Notes under the pieces: generated by a model
Databases searched by the model: none
The model's input: only the letters and a program-made list of their open reading frames with translations
Told to the model about the DNA's origin: nothing
In this document: positions 55,365 to 63,587 of the stretch, piece after piece
Numbering within the stretch: position 1 is the stretch's first letter
Layout: each line of letters begins with the position of its first letter
Assembly (NCBI RefSeq): GCF_002902685.1
Contig: NZ_PPRN01000001.1
Span: 1 to 64,000, forward strand
DNA from: Staphylococcus pettenkoferi
GTDB taxonomy: Bacteria; Bacillota; Bacilli; Staphylococcales; Staphylococcaceae
DNA: 64,000 nt
Direction: 5' to 3'
Translations under genes and position numbers: made by a program

Positions 55365-55838
55365 ATGGGAATAATTATTGTTTTTTTAACTTTATTTAGC
55401 GGTGTGGCATTAGGAACGCAATCAGCTATTAATGGTACATTCAGTAGAAAGGCTGGAACAATTGAAACTACATTTTTAACTTTTATTACTGGTGCAATGC
55501 TTTTAACAATTATTGTTCTATTCTTTGGGCATGGAAATATACTGGCTATTTTTAAAGTTCCTGTTTGGCAGTTAAGTGCAGTTTTCTTCGGAATACTATT
55601 TGTACTTTTTTCTGTTATAGCAGTTCCTAGTATAGGAATTATTGCAGCTAATATTACTATTATTGTAGGACAACTCATTGCTGGTATAGTTATTGATAAT
55701 TTTGGTTGGTTTAATAGTTTAGTCATTCCCTTTGATATAAAACGTTTTGTTGGATTGCTATTTATGTTCGTTGCGCTTTACTTTATATATAAAGGTAATA
55801 CAAAAGATACTAAGAAGTCTTATACAAATACTGATTAG
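55365..55838 (+). CDS. DMT-type membrane protein (DUF606/YdcZ family), second of pair
   Basis: A 157-residue paralogue of the preceding protein (IVFLTLFSGVALGTQSAINGTFSRKAGTIETTFLTFITGAMLL; VGQLIAGIVIDNFGWF), ending in a short Lys/Thr-rich tail. AGGAGG precedes the ATG, which follows the first gene by 11 bp. The two probably form an antiparallel heterodimer. The operon ends at a strong hairpin. Codon use is AT-rich compared with the flanking chromosome, a sign of transfer. Confidence 0.8.
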   Translation: MGIIIVFLTLFSGVALGTQSAINGTFSRKAGTIETTFLTFITGAMLLTIIVLFFGHGNILAIFKVPVWQLSAVFFGILFVLFSVIAVPSIGIIAANITIIVGQLIAGIVIDNFGWFNSLVIPFDIKRFVGLLFMFVALYFIYKGNTKDTKKSYTNTD

Positions 55839-55923
55839 TTTTTAAGTAAAATAAATTTTAGATTATGTGAGTGAACATAAAATTAAATATATAGCAACTA
55901 TATTTCGACTTTATTTTTGAACT

Positions 55924-55956
55924 ATGAGTGGTTAATAATTAACCACTCATTTTTTA
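55924..55956 (+). terminator. DMT operon terminator
   Basis: ATGAGTGGTTAAT and ATTAACCACTCAT pair almost without a loop, followed by six T's. Confidence 0.8.
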
Positions 55957-55969
55957 CACTAGCCAAAAT

Positions 55970-56330
55970 AAAGGGTCTGAGATTAATGCATGCAAGTCGG
56001 TCTATTCAGAACGAAGTAGCTAGAAAATGCAAAACTTACCCCCACTATTAATAATGAAGAAAATATGATTGATTTGATGAGCGAACAAGATCACTTTGCA
56101 GCTAGCGAAGAAACTGGTGGATGAAACTATAAACTAACCGAGACGACACTTAAATATAATTGCGACTAATTTCATTAAGAATAAAGTACAGAGTAGTCGA
56201 TGGGTCCCACCTGAATTTGCTAAAGAAATGCAACAATTGATCTCTAAATATTTAAGCAAACTAGGTGAACATACGAATGAGAGTGCGAAATATTGTAACC
56301 CCTACCTTTTAATTGAACCCCTCACAACAC
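55970..56330 (+). pseudogene. Decayed coding sequence
   Basis: Fragments of protein-like sequence in different frames with stops between: MIDLMSEQDHFAASEETGG (from about 56062) and, further on, WVPPEFAKEMQQLISKYL with KLGEHTNESAKYCNPY after it (about 56198-56315). Neither has a proper start and ribosome site together with a full length. They look like the remains of one or two genes at the right edge of the acquired module. I do not recognise the family. Confidence 0.4.
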
Positions 56331-56334
56331 AAAA

Positions 56335-56378
56335 ACGTTGCTTGCCTCCCCTATTCACTCAAGAGAGACAAACAACGT
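56335..56378 (-). terminator. pit operon terminator
   Basis: ACGTTGCTTGCCTC pairs imperfectly with GAGAGACAAACAACGT, with a T-run on the minus strand, just after the pitA stop. Confidence 0.7.
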
Positions 56379-56387
56379 CTAGACGCT

Positions 56388-57404
56388 TTATATTAAGTTA
56401 AAGAAGAAATTAACGATAAAGTACACGATTGCCGCTAATAACGCTGAAATCGGCAATGTGATGACCCACGTAATAATCATACGTTGTGCAGTCGTCCACT
56501 TCACACCTTTAACACGGTTTGACGCACCCACACCAAGGATAGATGAAGATACAACGTGTGTCGTTGACAGTGGGAAGTGTAAAGATGACGCTACGAAGAT
56601 TGTGAGCGCAGAAGACAAGTCTGCTGCTGCACCGTTCGCTGGGCGAATCTTCATGATATTACCGCCCACGGTCTTGATAATCTTCCAACCTCCGATGGCT
56701 GTACCTAGACCCATCGCTGTCGCACAGGCAACTTTAACCCATAGTTGCGGTTCAACACTTGGGCCGTGCTGTAAGTTCGCAACAATTAAAGCGAGGGTAA
56801 TAATCCCCATCGATTTCTGCGCATCATTGGTACCGTGTGAGAATGATTGCAGAGAAGCTGTGAAGATTTGGAAGAATCTAAAGTTACGATTCGTCTTAGT
56901 TAAGTTCGCATTCTTGAAGACCACTTTGACGATAGAATAAATACAGAAACCGACACAGAATGCGATTAATGGTGATAATAAAAGTACGATGATAATCTTC
57001 GTAAAACCTTGGTAATGCAAGACATCAAATGAACGTTGAGATGCGATGGCAGCACCTGCGATAGCACCGATCAACGCGTGAGATGACGAACTTGGAATAC
57101 CATAGAACCACGTCACCAAGTTCCAAATAATCGCAGCAAGTATTGCTGATAAGACGACAATCAAGCCGTTCTCAAGTTTAAATGGATCGACGATATCTTT
57201 CGTAATCGTACCAGCTACCCCTGTGAATGTCAGCGCACCGATGAAGTTCATCACGGCTGCTAACATGATAGCTGTACGCGGTGTTAATGCACGAGTTGAA
57301 ACAGCTGTTGCTACAGCGTTCGCAGTATCATGGAACCCGTTGATAAAGTCAAAGACGAGTGAGAAGATGACGATCACTATCGTGACAACTAGAATATAAT
57401 CCAT
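56388..57404 (-). CDS. pitA: Low-affinity inorganic phosphate transporter PitA
   Basis: A 338-residue PiT-family permease (phosphate or metal-phosphate symport). The duplicated PiT signature is visible as DFINGFHDTANAVATAVSTRALTP near residue 20 and SFSHGTNDAQKSMGIITLAL near 190; about ten helices. It starts 13 bp after a DUF47 gene, the standard pitR-pitA arrangement. In staphylococci, mutations in this pair are associated with antibiotic tolerance. Confidence 0.93.
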   Translation of the reverse strand: MDYILVVTIVIVIFSLVFDFINGFHDTANAVATAVSTRALTPRTAIMLAAVMNFIGALTFTGVAGTITKDIVDPFKLENGLIVVLSAILAAIIWNLVTWFYGIPSSSSHALIGAIAGAAIASQRSFDVLHYQGFTKIIIVLLLSPLIAFCVGFCIYSIVKVVFKNANLTKTNRNFRFFQIFTASLQSFSHGTNDAQKSMGIITLALIVANLQHGPSVEPQLWVKVACATAMGLGTAIGGWKIIKTVGGNIMKIRPANGAAADLSSALTIFVASSLHFPLSTTHVVSSSILGVGASNRVKGVKWTTAQRMIITWVITLPISALLAAIVYFIVNFFFNLI

Positions 57405-57417
57405 AATTGAGGACTCC

Positions 57418-58035
57418 TTAGCTATTTTTCATGATAATTGTTTCAAAGTTATTTGCGACTGCCTGACATTTATCAGCAATTTCTTCCATGCTCTCGTATA
57501 TTTCTTTAATTTTAATCAAAGTAATTGGATCAGTTTCGCTGTTGAAGATATGCTTAATAGACTGACGTAAGATGCCATCACAGTTCGTTTCAAACTCTTT
57601 AATATTGATAGAGTGAATACGCATGTGTGTGAGCTTCTTATCTACGAGCAAGCCTACCGCAAGCTTCATTTCAGCGATGGCTTTCTGAATGTTCTCAACA
57701 AATTCTGCCATGTACTCGTCTGTATATTCGATAGAGTACATCTCAAACATTGCTGCCGTTTCTTCAATCGCGTCAAGGACATCATCAATCGCGTTACTGA
57801 GTGACAGAATATCCTCACGCTCGATTGGCGTAATAAACGTTTGGTTCAGATCAGAAACCACTTGATGCATGAGCTCGTCTCCGTGTGACTCATACGTCTT
57901 GATATTGTCTGAATACGCCTTCAAGTCTAAATGTGTATTGAAGTCCATCTTTCCAAATTCCACTGCTGCACGGTCGAGGTTAAAGACCATTTCTTCAAGT
58001 TGCACCATGAACTTGTCTTTTTTCTTGTTAAACAT
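57418..58035 (-). CDS. pitR: DUF47/PhoU-like phosphate transport regulator PitR
   Basis: A 205-residue all-helical protein of the DUF47 family, PhoU-like (VQLEEMVFNLDRAAVEFGKMD; TPIEREDILSLSNAIDDVLDAIEETA; IKEIYESMEEIADKCQAVANNFETI). Its acidic/His clusters may bind metal. It is transcribed with pitA 13 bp downstream and presumably modulates it. Start ATG follows GGAGG. Confidence 0.9.
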   Translation of the reverse strand: MFNKKKDKFMVQLEEMVFNLDRAAVEFGKMDFNTHLDLKAYSDNIKTYESHGDELMHQVVSDLNQTFITPIEREDILSLSNAIDDVLDAIEETAAMFEMYSIEYTDEYMAEFVENIQKAIAEMKLAVGLLVDKKLTHMRIHSINIKEFETNCDGILRQSIKHIFNSETDPITLIKIKEIYESMEEIADKCQAVANNFETIIMKNS

Positions 58036-58744
58036 TCAAATAATCCTCCATTTTTGTAGGTGTTTAACACCTGTACTTATTAAACCTTTCTCGACTAGAT
58101 AATACTTTAAGGGGACAAATTATCTGCGTAAAATGGGGGTGCGTATACTCATCCAATTACCTGTAGTTATTTATGTATCTGATGATGTGTGAGCATCATT
58201 TATTTCTATAAAAACACCCTATAAATGATGATTTGCCTTACTTGAAAATAGCACAAAATTAACAATCCTACAATTAAATTTACAAAATCTTAAAGAAGTA
58301 AGTTGAAATTCATCAGCGCTTAAAAAGCCACTTAAATATAATTCGAGATCCGAGACAGTTTCTCGCTAGCAATAATGCAGATTAACGTATGATTTTGTCT
58401 CACTTTTTTGTAATTGTATCTCCACCTCACAATGTAAGGATTGAAAATTAGATAGCTTTAAATTAGTACCAACCTTTATCAAGCCGTTCCCACACCTCTA
58501 TTGTACAAATTCAACCGTCCCCTCTACAATCTTCAGCCAACATTTTTTCGATACTTAACTCACTTTTTTATCTCATTAGACTGTTTTAGTGAAGAATATA
58601 GCTGTACGGCATCTTTTTATCTAATGAGAAATTATTTTTAGTAAAAAGATCAAAAACTTCTGCTTTAATTATAGTAAATATGTGTTTAAAGTGTTATTTT
58701 ATATAATAATAACTGTTAAAAAGTCCGAAAATGAGGTGACTGGA
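58036..58744. other. Long spacer between pitR and a GNAT gene
   Basis: About 700 bp, AT-rich, with no credible gene. A stretch at about 58336-58410 (TTCGAGATCCGAGACAG, then TTTTGTCTCA) looks like a worn copy of the dispersed repeat seen at 24.1 kb. A longer reading of the GNAT frame begins at 58682 but has no ribosome site. Confidence 0.4.
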
Positions 58745-59251
58745 TTGGCACATCTGATCCGTGAAATAAGCATTCAAGATGTAGAGGCATTTACGAAGCT
58801 ATTAAGTTCAATCTATGACGATGCTGACTACATGTTATATAATCCTGGCGAATATGCGCCCTCTCAGTCGACAATCATCTCGAATCTCGAGCGCATCATT
58901 ACGTCGCCATCTAATACGATCTTCGTCGCAGAGTACAACGAGGAGCTCGTCGGTTATGCCATCGTTGAGACAGAGGATCTCGAGCGTGCGAAACACGAAG
59001 CGAAATTTACGATGGGTGTCATTAAGCATTACCGTGAGAAAGGCTTAGGACAGTCGCTCATCAACTCTGTTGAGGCATGGTGTCTCAACCGTCACATTCG
59101 TCGCATCGAAATCTCTGTCGTTCCTCAGAACACAACAGCAGTGACATTATTTAAAAATGCAGGATATCAAATCGAAGGCGAATTACGCGATAAATTATAT
59201 ATCGATCACAAATACTACAATAAATACGTGATGTCTAAACTTTTACTTTAG
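58745..59251 (+). CDS. GNAT acetyltransferase
   Basis: A 168-residue GNAT protein: LIREISIQDVEAFTKLLSSIY, acetyl-CoA loop VIKHYREKGLGQSLINSVEAW (about 95-115) and the C-terminal IEISVVPQNTTAVTLFKNAGYQIEG. The best start is TTG 58745, eight bases after GAGG. The substrate is unknown. Monocistronic, convergent with an esterase gene. Confidence 0.82.
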   Translation: MAHLIREISIQDVEAFTKLLSSIYDDADYMLYNPGEYAPSQSTIISNLERIITSPSNTIFVAEYNEELVGYAIVETEDLERAKHEAKFTMGVIKHYREKGLGQSLINSVEAWCLNRHIRRIEISVVPQNTTAVTLFKNAGYQIEGELRDKLYIDHKYYNKYVMSKLLL

Positions 59252-59274
59252 CCATCTCACTTCTATATAACAAT

Positions 59275-59330
59275 AGCCAACATTGGAGACGCTCAAGTGC
59301 AATTACGCATGCATCCTTCCAACGTTGGCT
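59275..59330. terminator. Bidirectional terminator
   Basis: AGCCAACATTGGA pairs with TCCAACGTTGGCT over a 30-base loop, between the GNAT gene and the converging esterase gene. Confidence 0.7.
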
Positions 59331-59339
59331 TATTTTAAC

Positions 59340-60371
59340 CTAATAAGGATTTAACTCTACACCGTAAGCATTCTCATCCTCAGGCTTCACATCTGTTTCT
59401 ACACCAGAGGAATCTGTATTACGACTGAGAAACTTCAGCGTATCTTTGATATTGGTCTTGGACTCAGGTAAATCCAGATGGAATTGATACTGATGATGCA
59501 AGTGATGGCTGCCATCATAGAACAACGTATCAATCGGAACACCTGTATCCTCTAACTTCTTCGCAAAGGCCTTATTCTGACTGAAGAATGGATCCACATC
59601 TCCGACAGACAAGAACGTCGGCGGATAATCATCCGTCACTTGATTAATCGTGGACATTTGAGAAATATTCTTGAATTGGTTCTCCCAATCACGCTCACCC
59701 GTATAGCTTTCCATAAACAATTGAATACGTGGAAACTCTGTCGCACGTACGGTCTTCATATCATAGAAACCACCATAGAAGATGGCTGCTTTAATCTGAT
59801 CTGAGTCAAATTGTGGCTTGAAATGCATTTCGTCTCTCAACGACTTATTCGTCTGCATCGCGACATATTGACTCGACATTTGCGCACCTGCTGAATCGCC
59901 ACCAAACACGACTTGATCGAAATTAATCGGCAAATCATGCTTGTTCTCTTTAATAAACGATATCGCATCATTAATTTGTTTAATTTGAACGGGATATTTG
60001 CTGTTCGGCGCGAGCGCATAGTTAATATTCACCACGATATACCCTTGTTCTGCCAACTTCGCGAGCAACGGGTTCTTGTACTGCTTATCCCCCGCGATAA
60101 ATCCGCCACCGTGCATCCAGAAGATGACCGGCAGCTTGTTATCGTGATCCATCGACGTCGGTGTTAAGATATCCAAGCGACTATTCGGATACGCTTTACT
60201 ATATCTAATATTGGTAAAAGCATTGACATTCTTATTGTTGATTTGTACTTTCTCTTTCGTATCTTTCTTATGATCATGATCGTAATGTATCTTGAGTAAG
60301 CCAGCAGTGATACACACGACGATAAATATGATAACGAAAGTAACCATCGTCCATCGTCTCTCTGTCTTCAT
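59340..60371 (-). CDS. Membrane-anchored alpha/beta hydrolase (HSL-type esterase)
   Basis: A 343-residue hydrolase with an N-terminal membrane anchor (about 8-26). The catalytic domain has the oxyanion motif WMHGGGFIAGDK, nucleophile Ser in FGGDSAGAQMS, an acid in VGDVDPF and His in YDGSHHLHHQYQF, as in the hormone-sensitive-lipase/carboxylesterase family. The active domain should face outward. AAGGGA lies 11 bases before the ATG. The natural ester is unknown. Confidence 0.85.
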   Translation of the reverse strand: MKTERRWTMVTFVIIFIVVCITAGLLKIHYDHDHKKDTKEKVQINNKNVNAFTNIRYSKAYPNSRLDILTPTSMDHDNKLPVIFWMHGGGFIAGDKQYKNPLLAKLAEQGYIVVNINYALAPNSKYPVQIKQINDAISFIKENKHDLPINFDQVVFGGDSAGAQMSSQYVAMQTNKSLRDEMHFKPQFDSDQIKAAIFYGGFYDMKTVRATEFPRIQLFMESYTGERDWENQFKNISQMSTINQVTDDYPPTFLSVGDVDPFFSQNKAFAKKLEDTGVPIDTLFYDGSHHLHHQYQFHLDLPESKTNIKDTLKFLSRNTDSSGVETDVKPEDENAYGVELNPY

Positions 60372-60562
60372 GGCTTCTGTATCCCTTCACATCGTATTTA
60401 TACACTCGGCTATCGTGAGTTAGCTTAACTTTATCTTAACTAAAATGACTATGTGTGTGAAGTATAGTTATTCTTGACGATTATAACTGAGTTCTCTCAA
60501 GTTCTATCTTACGGTAAAAGACATCTTGTCAGTACCACCTTTTTTACTAATTAGACCATAAT
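60372..60562. other. Esterase promoter spacer
   Basis: About 190 bp of AT-rich sequence; nothing notable was seen. Confidence 0.35.
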
Positions 60563-60598
60563 AAAAAAGCCATCCCATCGCGAACGATGAGATGACTT
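60563..60598 (-). terminator. Terminator of the YkvI-like gene
   Basis: AAGCCATCCCATCG and CGATGAGATGACTT pair with two mismatches over a CGAA loop; six T's follow on the minus strand. Confidence 0.75.
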
Positions 60599-60607
60599 AA
60601 GATTAAA

Positions 60608-61675
60608 TTATGCAATGTGGTCTTCATCTTGACGTTTTCTAATAACGTATTTAACGATAACTGCAATAACGATTGCAAGACCAACAACACCCATAATTTT
60701 ATATAATTTGTTTACGAGTACTTCGAATCCAACGAATGTACACAAGTAAGCTACAATACACATAATTACGATGAAGATGTGATATTTCTTACTATATGGT
60801 TCTGTAAAACGCGCTGCGAATGAATATAATAGACCTAAAATTGTATTATACATAACAGCAAGCATAATAACTGATAAGATAATACCTAAAATAGGATGAA
60901 CATCATTCGCTAATGTAATTGTTGGAATAGATGCCTCTGAAACGTGAGGGTACTCTGATTGTAATGCAAAGTTAATTAGTGCTAGTAATACTGTATAGAT
61001 AATACCGCCTAATAATGCACCTCTTCCGGCAACACCACGTTTAGAAGCGTCACCACCAATAACAACAATGGTACTAAATCCAACTGCAAAGGCTAAGCCA
61101 CCGTATAAAGTACCCATTCCAATACCTTTCCAAATACTTGGACTTGGAACGTTGTTATTGACTTGGTTAAGAGGTATATCTCCTTTAAAGAGATACACAG
61201 CTGCGATAATTACAACCATTACGATTAAGAATGGTGTAACAATACCTAATACACGAACGATTTTATTAAAGTCCATGATCAGTGATAAGTAAATAACGAT
61301 TGTCATCGCAAGTGAACCTAGCCAAATAGGCACACCATAACTTTGATGTAACGTTGAACCTGCACCGGCAATCATGGTTACTGCGATACCAAATAAGAAG
61401 AAGACTAATATATAGTCAAAGATTTTACTGAATTTTTTACCGAAAACATAACTTAATGTAGATTCATGGTTCTGAGCATCAAAGGCTACACCGATCTTCG
61501 CACATTGACGACCAATGAACGACAAGATCACACCTGAGATGATAACACCAATGTATGACCATAAACCAAAATCTGAGAAGAATTGTTTAACTTCTTGTCC
61601 TGTTGAGAATCCGGCACCGACAACGATACCGACATAAGCGAAACCAATTTTAATAGCTTCTTTATTCAACCCCAT
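60608..61675 (-). CDS. YkvI-like membrane transporter
   Basis: A 355-residue protein with about ten helices, beginning IKIGFAYVGIVVGAGFSTGQEVKQFF, with a broken first helix reminiscent of APC-superfamily (LeuT-fold) carriers. It resembles the poorly characterised YkvI family. GAGGAGG lies before the ATG. The substrate is not known. Monocistronic. A cre-like sequence lies about 170 bp upstream. Confidence 0.78.
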   Translation of the reverse strand: MGLNKEAIKIGFAYVGIVVGAGFSTGQEVKQFFSDFGLWSYIGVIISGVILSFIGRQCAKIGVAFDAQNHESTLSYVFGKKFSKIFDYILVFFLFGIAVTMIAGAGSTLHQSYGVPIWLGSLAMTIVIYLSLIMDFNKIVRVLGIVTPFLIVMVVIIAAVYLFKGDIPLNQVNNNVPSPSIWKGIGMGTLYGGLAFAVGFSTIVVIGGDASKRGVAGRGALLGGIIYTVLLALINFALQSEYPHVSEASIPTITLANDVHPILGIILSVIMLAVMYNTILGLLYSFAARFTEPYSKKYHIFIVIMCIVAYLCTFVGFEVLVNKLYKIMGVVGLAIVIAVIVKYVIRKRQDEDHIA

Positions 61676-61958
61676 GTGATTTATAACCTCCTCTTAGTTA
61701 ACACATTTCGTAATTATAACGTACTTTAAACTTTTTGCAACCTCAAAAAAGTTATATTACGGCTTTTATACACTTATTTTAAAAAGATTTAAGAATATTG
61801 ATGAAATTTTATTAATTCATCTTACTCTTTAAAAATCACTTCATGAAAGCGCTATCCTCCATAACTACAGTTGTAAGAAAAACAAAACTGAATCGCTTTT
61901 GTATTTTTATTCATCTTCATTAATTGTTCAATCATTTGTCACAGATTGTTAAAATAAA
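61676..61958. other. Promoter region of the YkvI-like gene
   Basis: About 280 bp of AT-rich sequence. ATGAAAGCGCTATCC (61843-61857) is two or so bases from a cre site. No gene was seen. Confidence 0.35.
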
Positions 61959-61990
61959 AACAGAAGTATTGTTAACCCAACACTTCTGTT
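61959..61990 (-). terminator. Terminator after the hypothetical helical gene
   Basis: AACAGAAGTATTG pairs with CAACACTTCTGTT over a six-base loop (one mismatch), with a T-rich run on the minus strand, just after the stop codon at 62006. Confidence 0.75.
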
Positions 61991-62005
61991 TACATTTACT
62001 ACATA

Positions 62006-62506
62006 TTATTTCGCATTACGATAATTGTTGAGTTCGTCGAAATCAACGACCACATTATCGAGACGTTTCGCTGTATCTTTCAAGACGTTACGCGCTACGT
62101 TATTGGATGGGTCGAGCTTTAATATTTGTCGTGAAATTTCCATAGCCTTTTTATCAGAAATCACAGGCTCTGGTACTGCGTGAAGTAAGAGCATCTGCAA
62201 GAGACTCTTCACCTCTTTGCCGTCAGTTAACTTTATGGAAGCTTCAGCATGATAATACGCTGAATCTAAAGCGCCTTTCACGTCACTGAGAGGATAGACG
62301 AGCAGTAAGAAAGCCAAATCATGTAATTCAGCCGTTTCTTCTTGCTTCATCATATCTAAAATACATGTATAGAACATCGTACTTTCAACTTCGTGGGCAC
62401 TTGAAATATATGCTTCTTCAAAATCCATAAAATCTGTTTCGGACATTAATTGTTTCAGTGATTCAAATTCGCCGTTTAAGACATGTTTCTTTATCAAATC
62501 TTGCAT
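62006..62506 (-). CDS. Hypothetical helical repeat protein
   Basis: A 166-residue cytosolic, all-helical protein with TPR-like texture (LKQLMSETDFMDFEEAYISSA; AMEISRQILKLDPSNNVARNVLKD). GGAGGAC precedes the ATG. It follows the dhaKLM operon on the same strand with a 117-bp gap. No function known. Confidence 0.6.
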   Translation of the reverse strand: MQDLIKKHVLNGEFESLKQLMSETDFMDFEEAYISSAHEVESTMFYTCILDMMKQEETAELHDLAFLLLVYPLSDVKGALDSAYYHAEASIKLTDGKEVKSLLQMLLLHAVPEPVISDKKAMEISRQILKLDPSNNVARNVLKDTAKRLDNVVVDFDELNNYRNAK

Positions 62507-62623
62507 GGCAATGTCCTCCTAATAATCAGCTGTAGTGTTAAAGATGGGTTGTTTCTTAATAGATTAAGCTTTCATCTTTTTCAAGTTAGTTAATATTAAT
62601 TCTATCATATATGATGTCGTAAA

Positions 62624-62998
62624 TCATTTAAAGGCATAATGTTTCTTCACTTCTTCTAGCGCTTCATCCAATGACGCATCTGTAGAGAGCTTCACTGCCG
62701 CCGTGAAACTTCCTTCGACGATAGGTGCTTCAACTTTCACACGTTCGTAGTTGCCCTCATACATTTCTAGCGCCATATCTAAGTTCATCTCTGCAGAACC
62801 TAAATCGTAAAAGCATATGAGGTCTTCATCGATGTTATTGATCTGTTCTTGTATAGCATCAAAGGATGTTCCTATCTCTTTACCGTCTTCCACGCCACCA
62901 ACTGCGTAAACATCGACATCGCCTGCCATTTGTTTGAGCAATTGGCGCGTACCTTCTGCAATGTCTCGACTATGACTCACTAACAGGATCGCACTCAT
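62624..62998 (-). CDS. dhaM: Dihydroxyacetone kinase phosphotransfer subunit DhaM
   Basis: EIIA-mannose-like phosphocarrier that passes phosphate from HPr to DhaL-bound ADP. 124 residues; the phospho-His is His9 in LLVSHSRDIAEG. Only the EIIA domain is present, as usual in Firmicutes. Start ATG 62998 follows GAGAGGTG, one base after the dhaL stop; a frame to 63013 overlaps dhaL. Confidence 0.93.
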   Translation of the reverse strand: MSAILLVSHSRDIAEGTRQLLKQMAGDVDVYAVGGVEDGKEIGTSFDAIQEQINNIDEDLICFYDLGSAEMNLDMALEMYEGNYERVKVEAPIVEGSFTAAVKLSTDASLDEALEEVKKHYAFK

Positions 62999-62999
62999 T

Positions 63000-63575
63000 T
63001 TACACCTCTCCAATCAATGCATTGAGAATATAAACACTACTTTGTGCCCCTGGATCCATGTGCCCGATAGATTCTTCTTTAAAGTACGCTGCTCGACCTT
63101 TCGTCGCTTCTAAATCTACTGTATCTTGCGCATAACCTTGGAGAACCTCTAACGTAACTCCTTCCCCATTCGCAACCGCTTCACGCGCACGATCAATCAC
63201 ATCAAACATCGTTTTCTCACCACGTTCAACTTTACCTCTTTGCGCGACCGCTTCAGCAAACGCTTCTAACACGTTAGGTAACTGTTCTTTGCTGAAATCC
63301 TCATCAACGACTTGGGCCATTTTAACGAAACTGAAACCATATAACGGACCTGACGCACCACCAATTTGTGACATGAGCGTCATCCCCGTCGACTTAAAGA
63401 GTTGTGCCATAGAACTATCATCAATTTGATCTGGCAACGCTTTGAATCCTCTCAACATGTTCACGCCATGATCACCGTCACCAATTGCACGGTCCAACTC
63501 AGTTAAATGCGCTTCTTGATCAGCAAACGTCTCCGCAAGTTGAAGTAATCTCTCTTTCATTTCAGCTACTTCCAT
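63000..63575 (-). CDS. dhaL: Dihydroxyacetone kinase ADP-binding subunit DhaL
   Basis: Holds ADP as a cofactor that is rephosphorylated by DhaM and phosphorylates dihydroxyacetone on DhaK. 191 residues; the magnesium/ADP site is LDRAIGDGDHGVNMLRG (three Asp), and GGASGPLYGFSF and DPGAQS follow, all family-typical. GGAGGGAG precedes the ATG, 12 bp after dhaK. Confidence 0.95.
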   Translation of the reverse strand: MEVAEMKERLLQLAETFADQEAHLTELDRAIGDGDHGVNMLRGFKALPDQIDDSSMAQLFKSTGMTLMSQIGGASGPLYGFSFVKMAQVVDEDFSKEQLPNVLEAFAEAVAQRGKVERGEKTMFDVIDRAREAVANGEGVTLEVLQGYAQDTVDLEATKGRAAYFKEESIGHMDPGAQSSVYILNALIGEV

Positions 63576-63587
63576 CTTTCTCCCTCC

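Noticed and set aside
58336-58410. Fourth copy of the 24.1-kb repeat
   Set aside because: Only short similar words remain and the hairpin arms are not clearly kept, so it is mentioned only as a possible worn copy.
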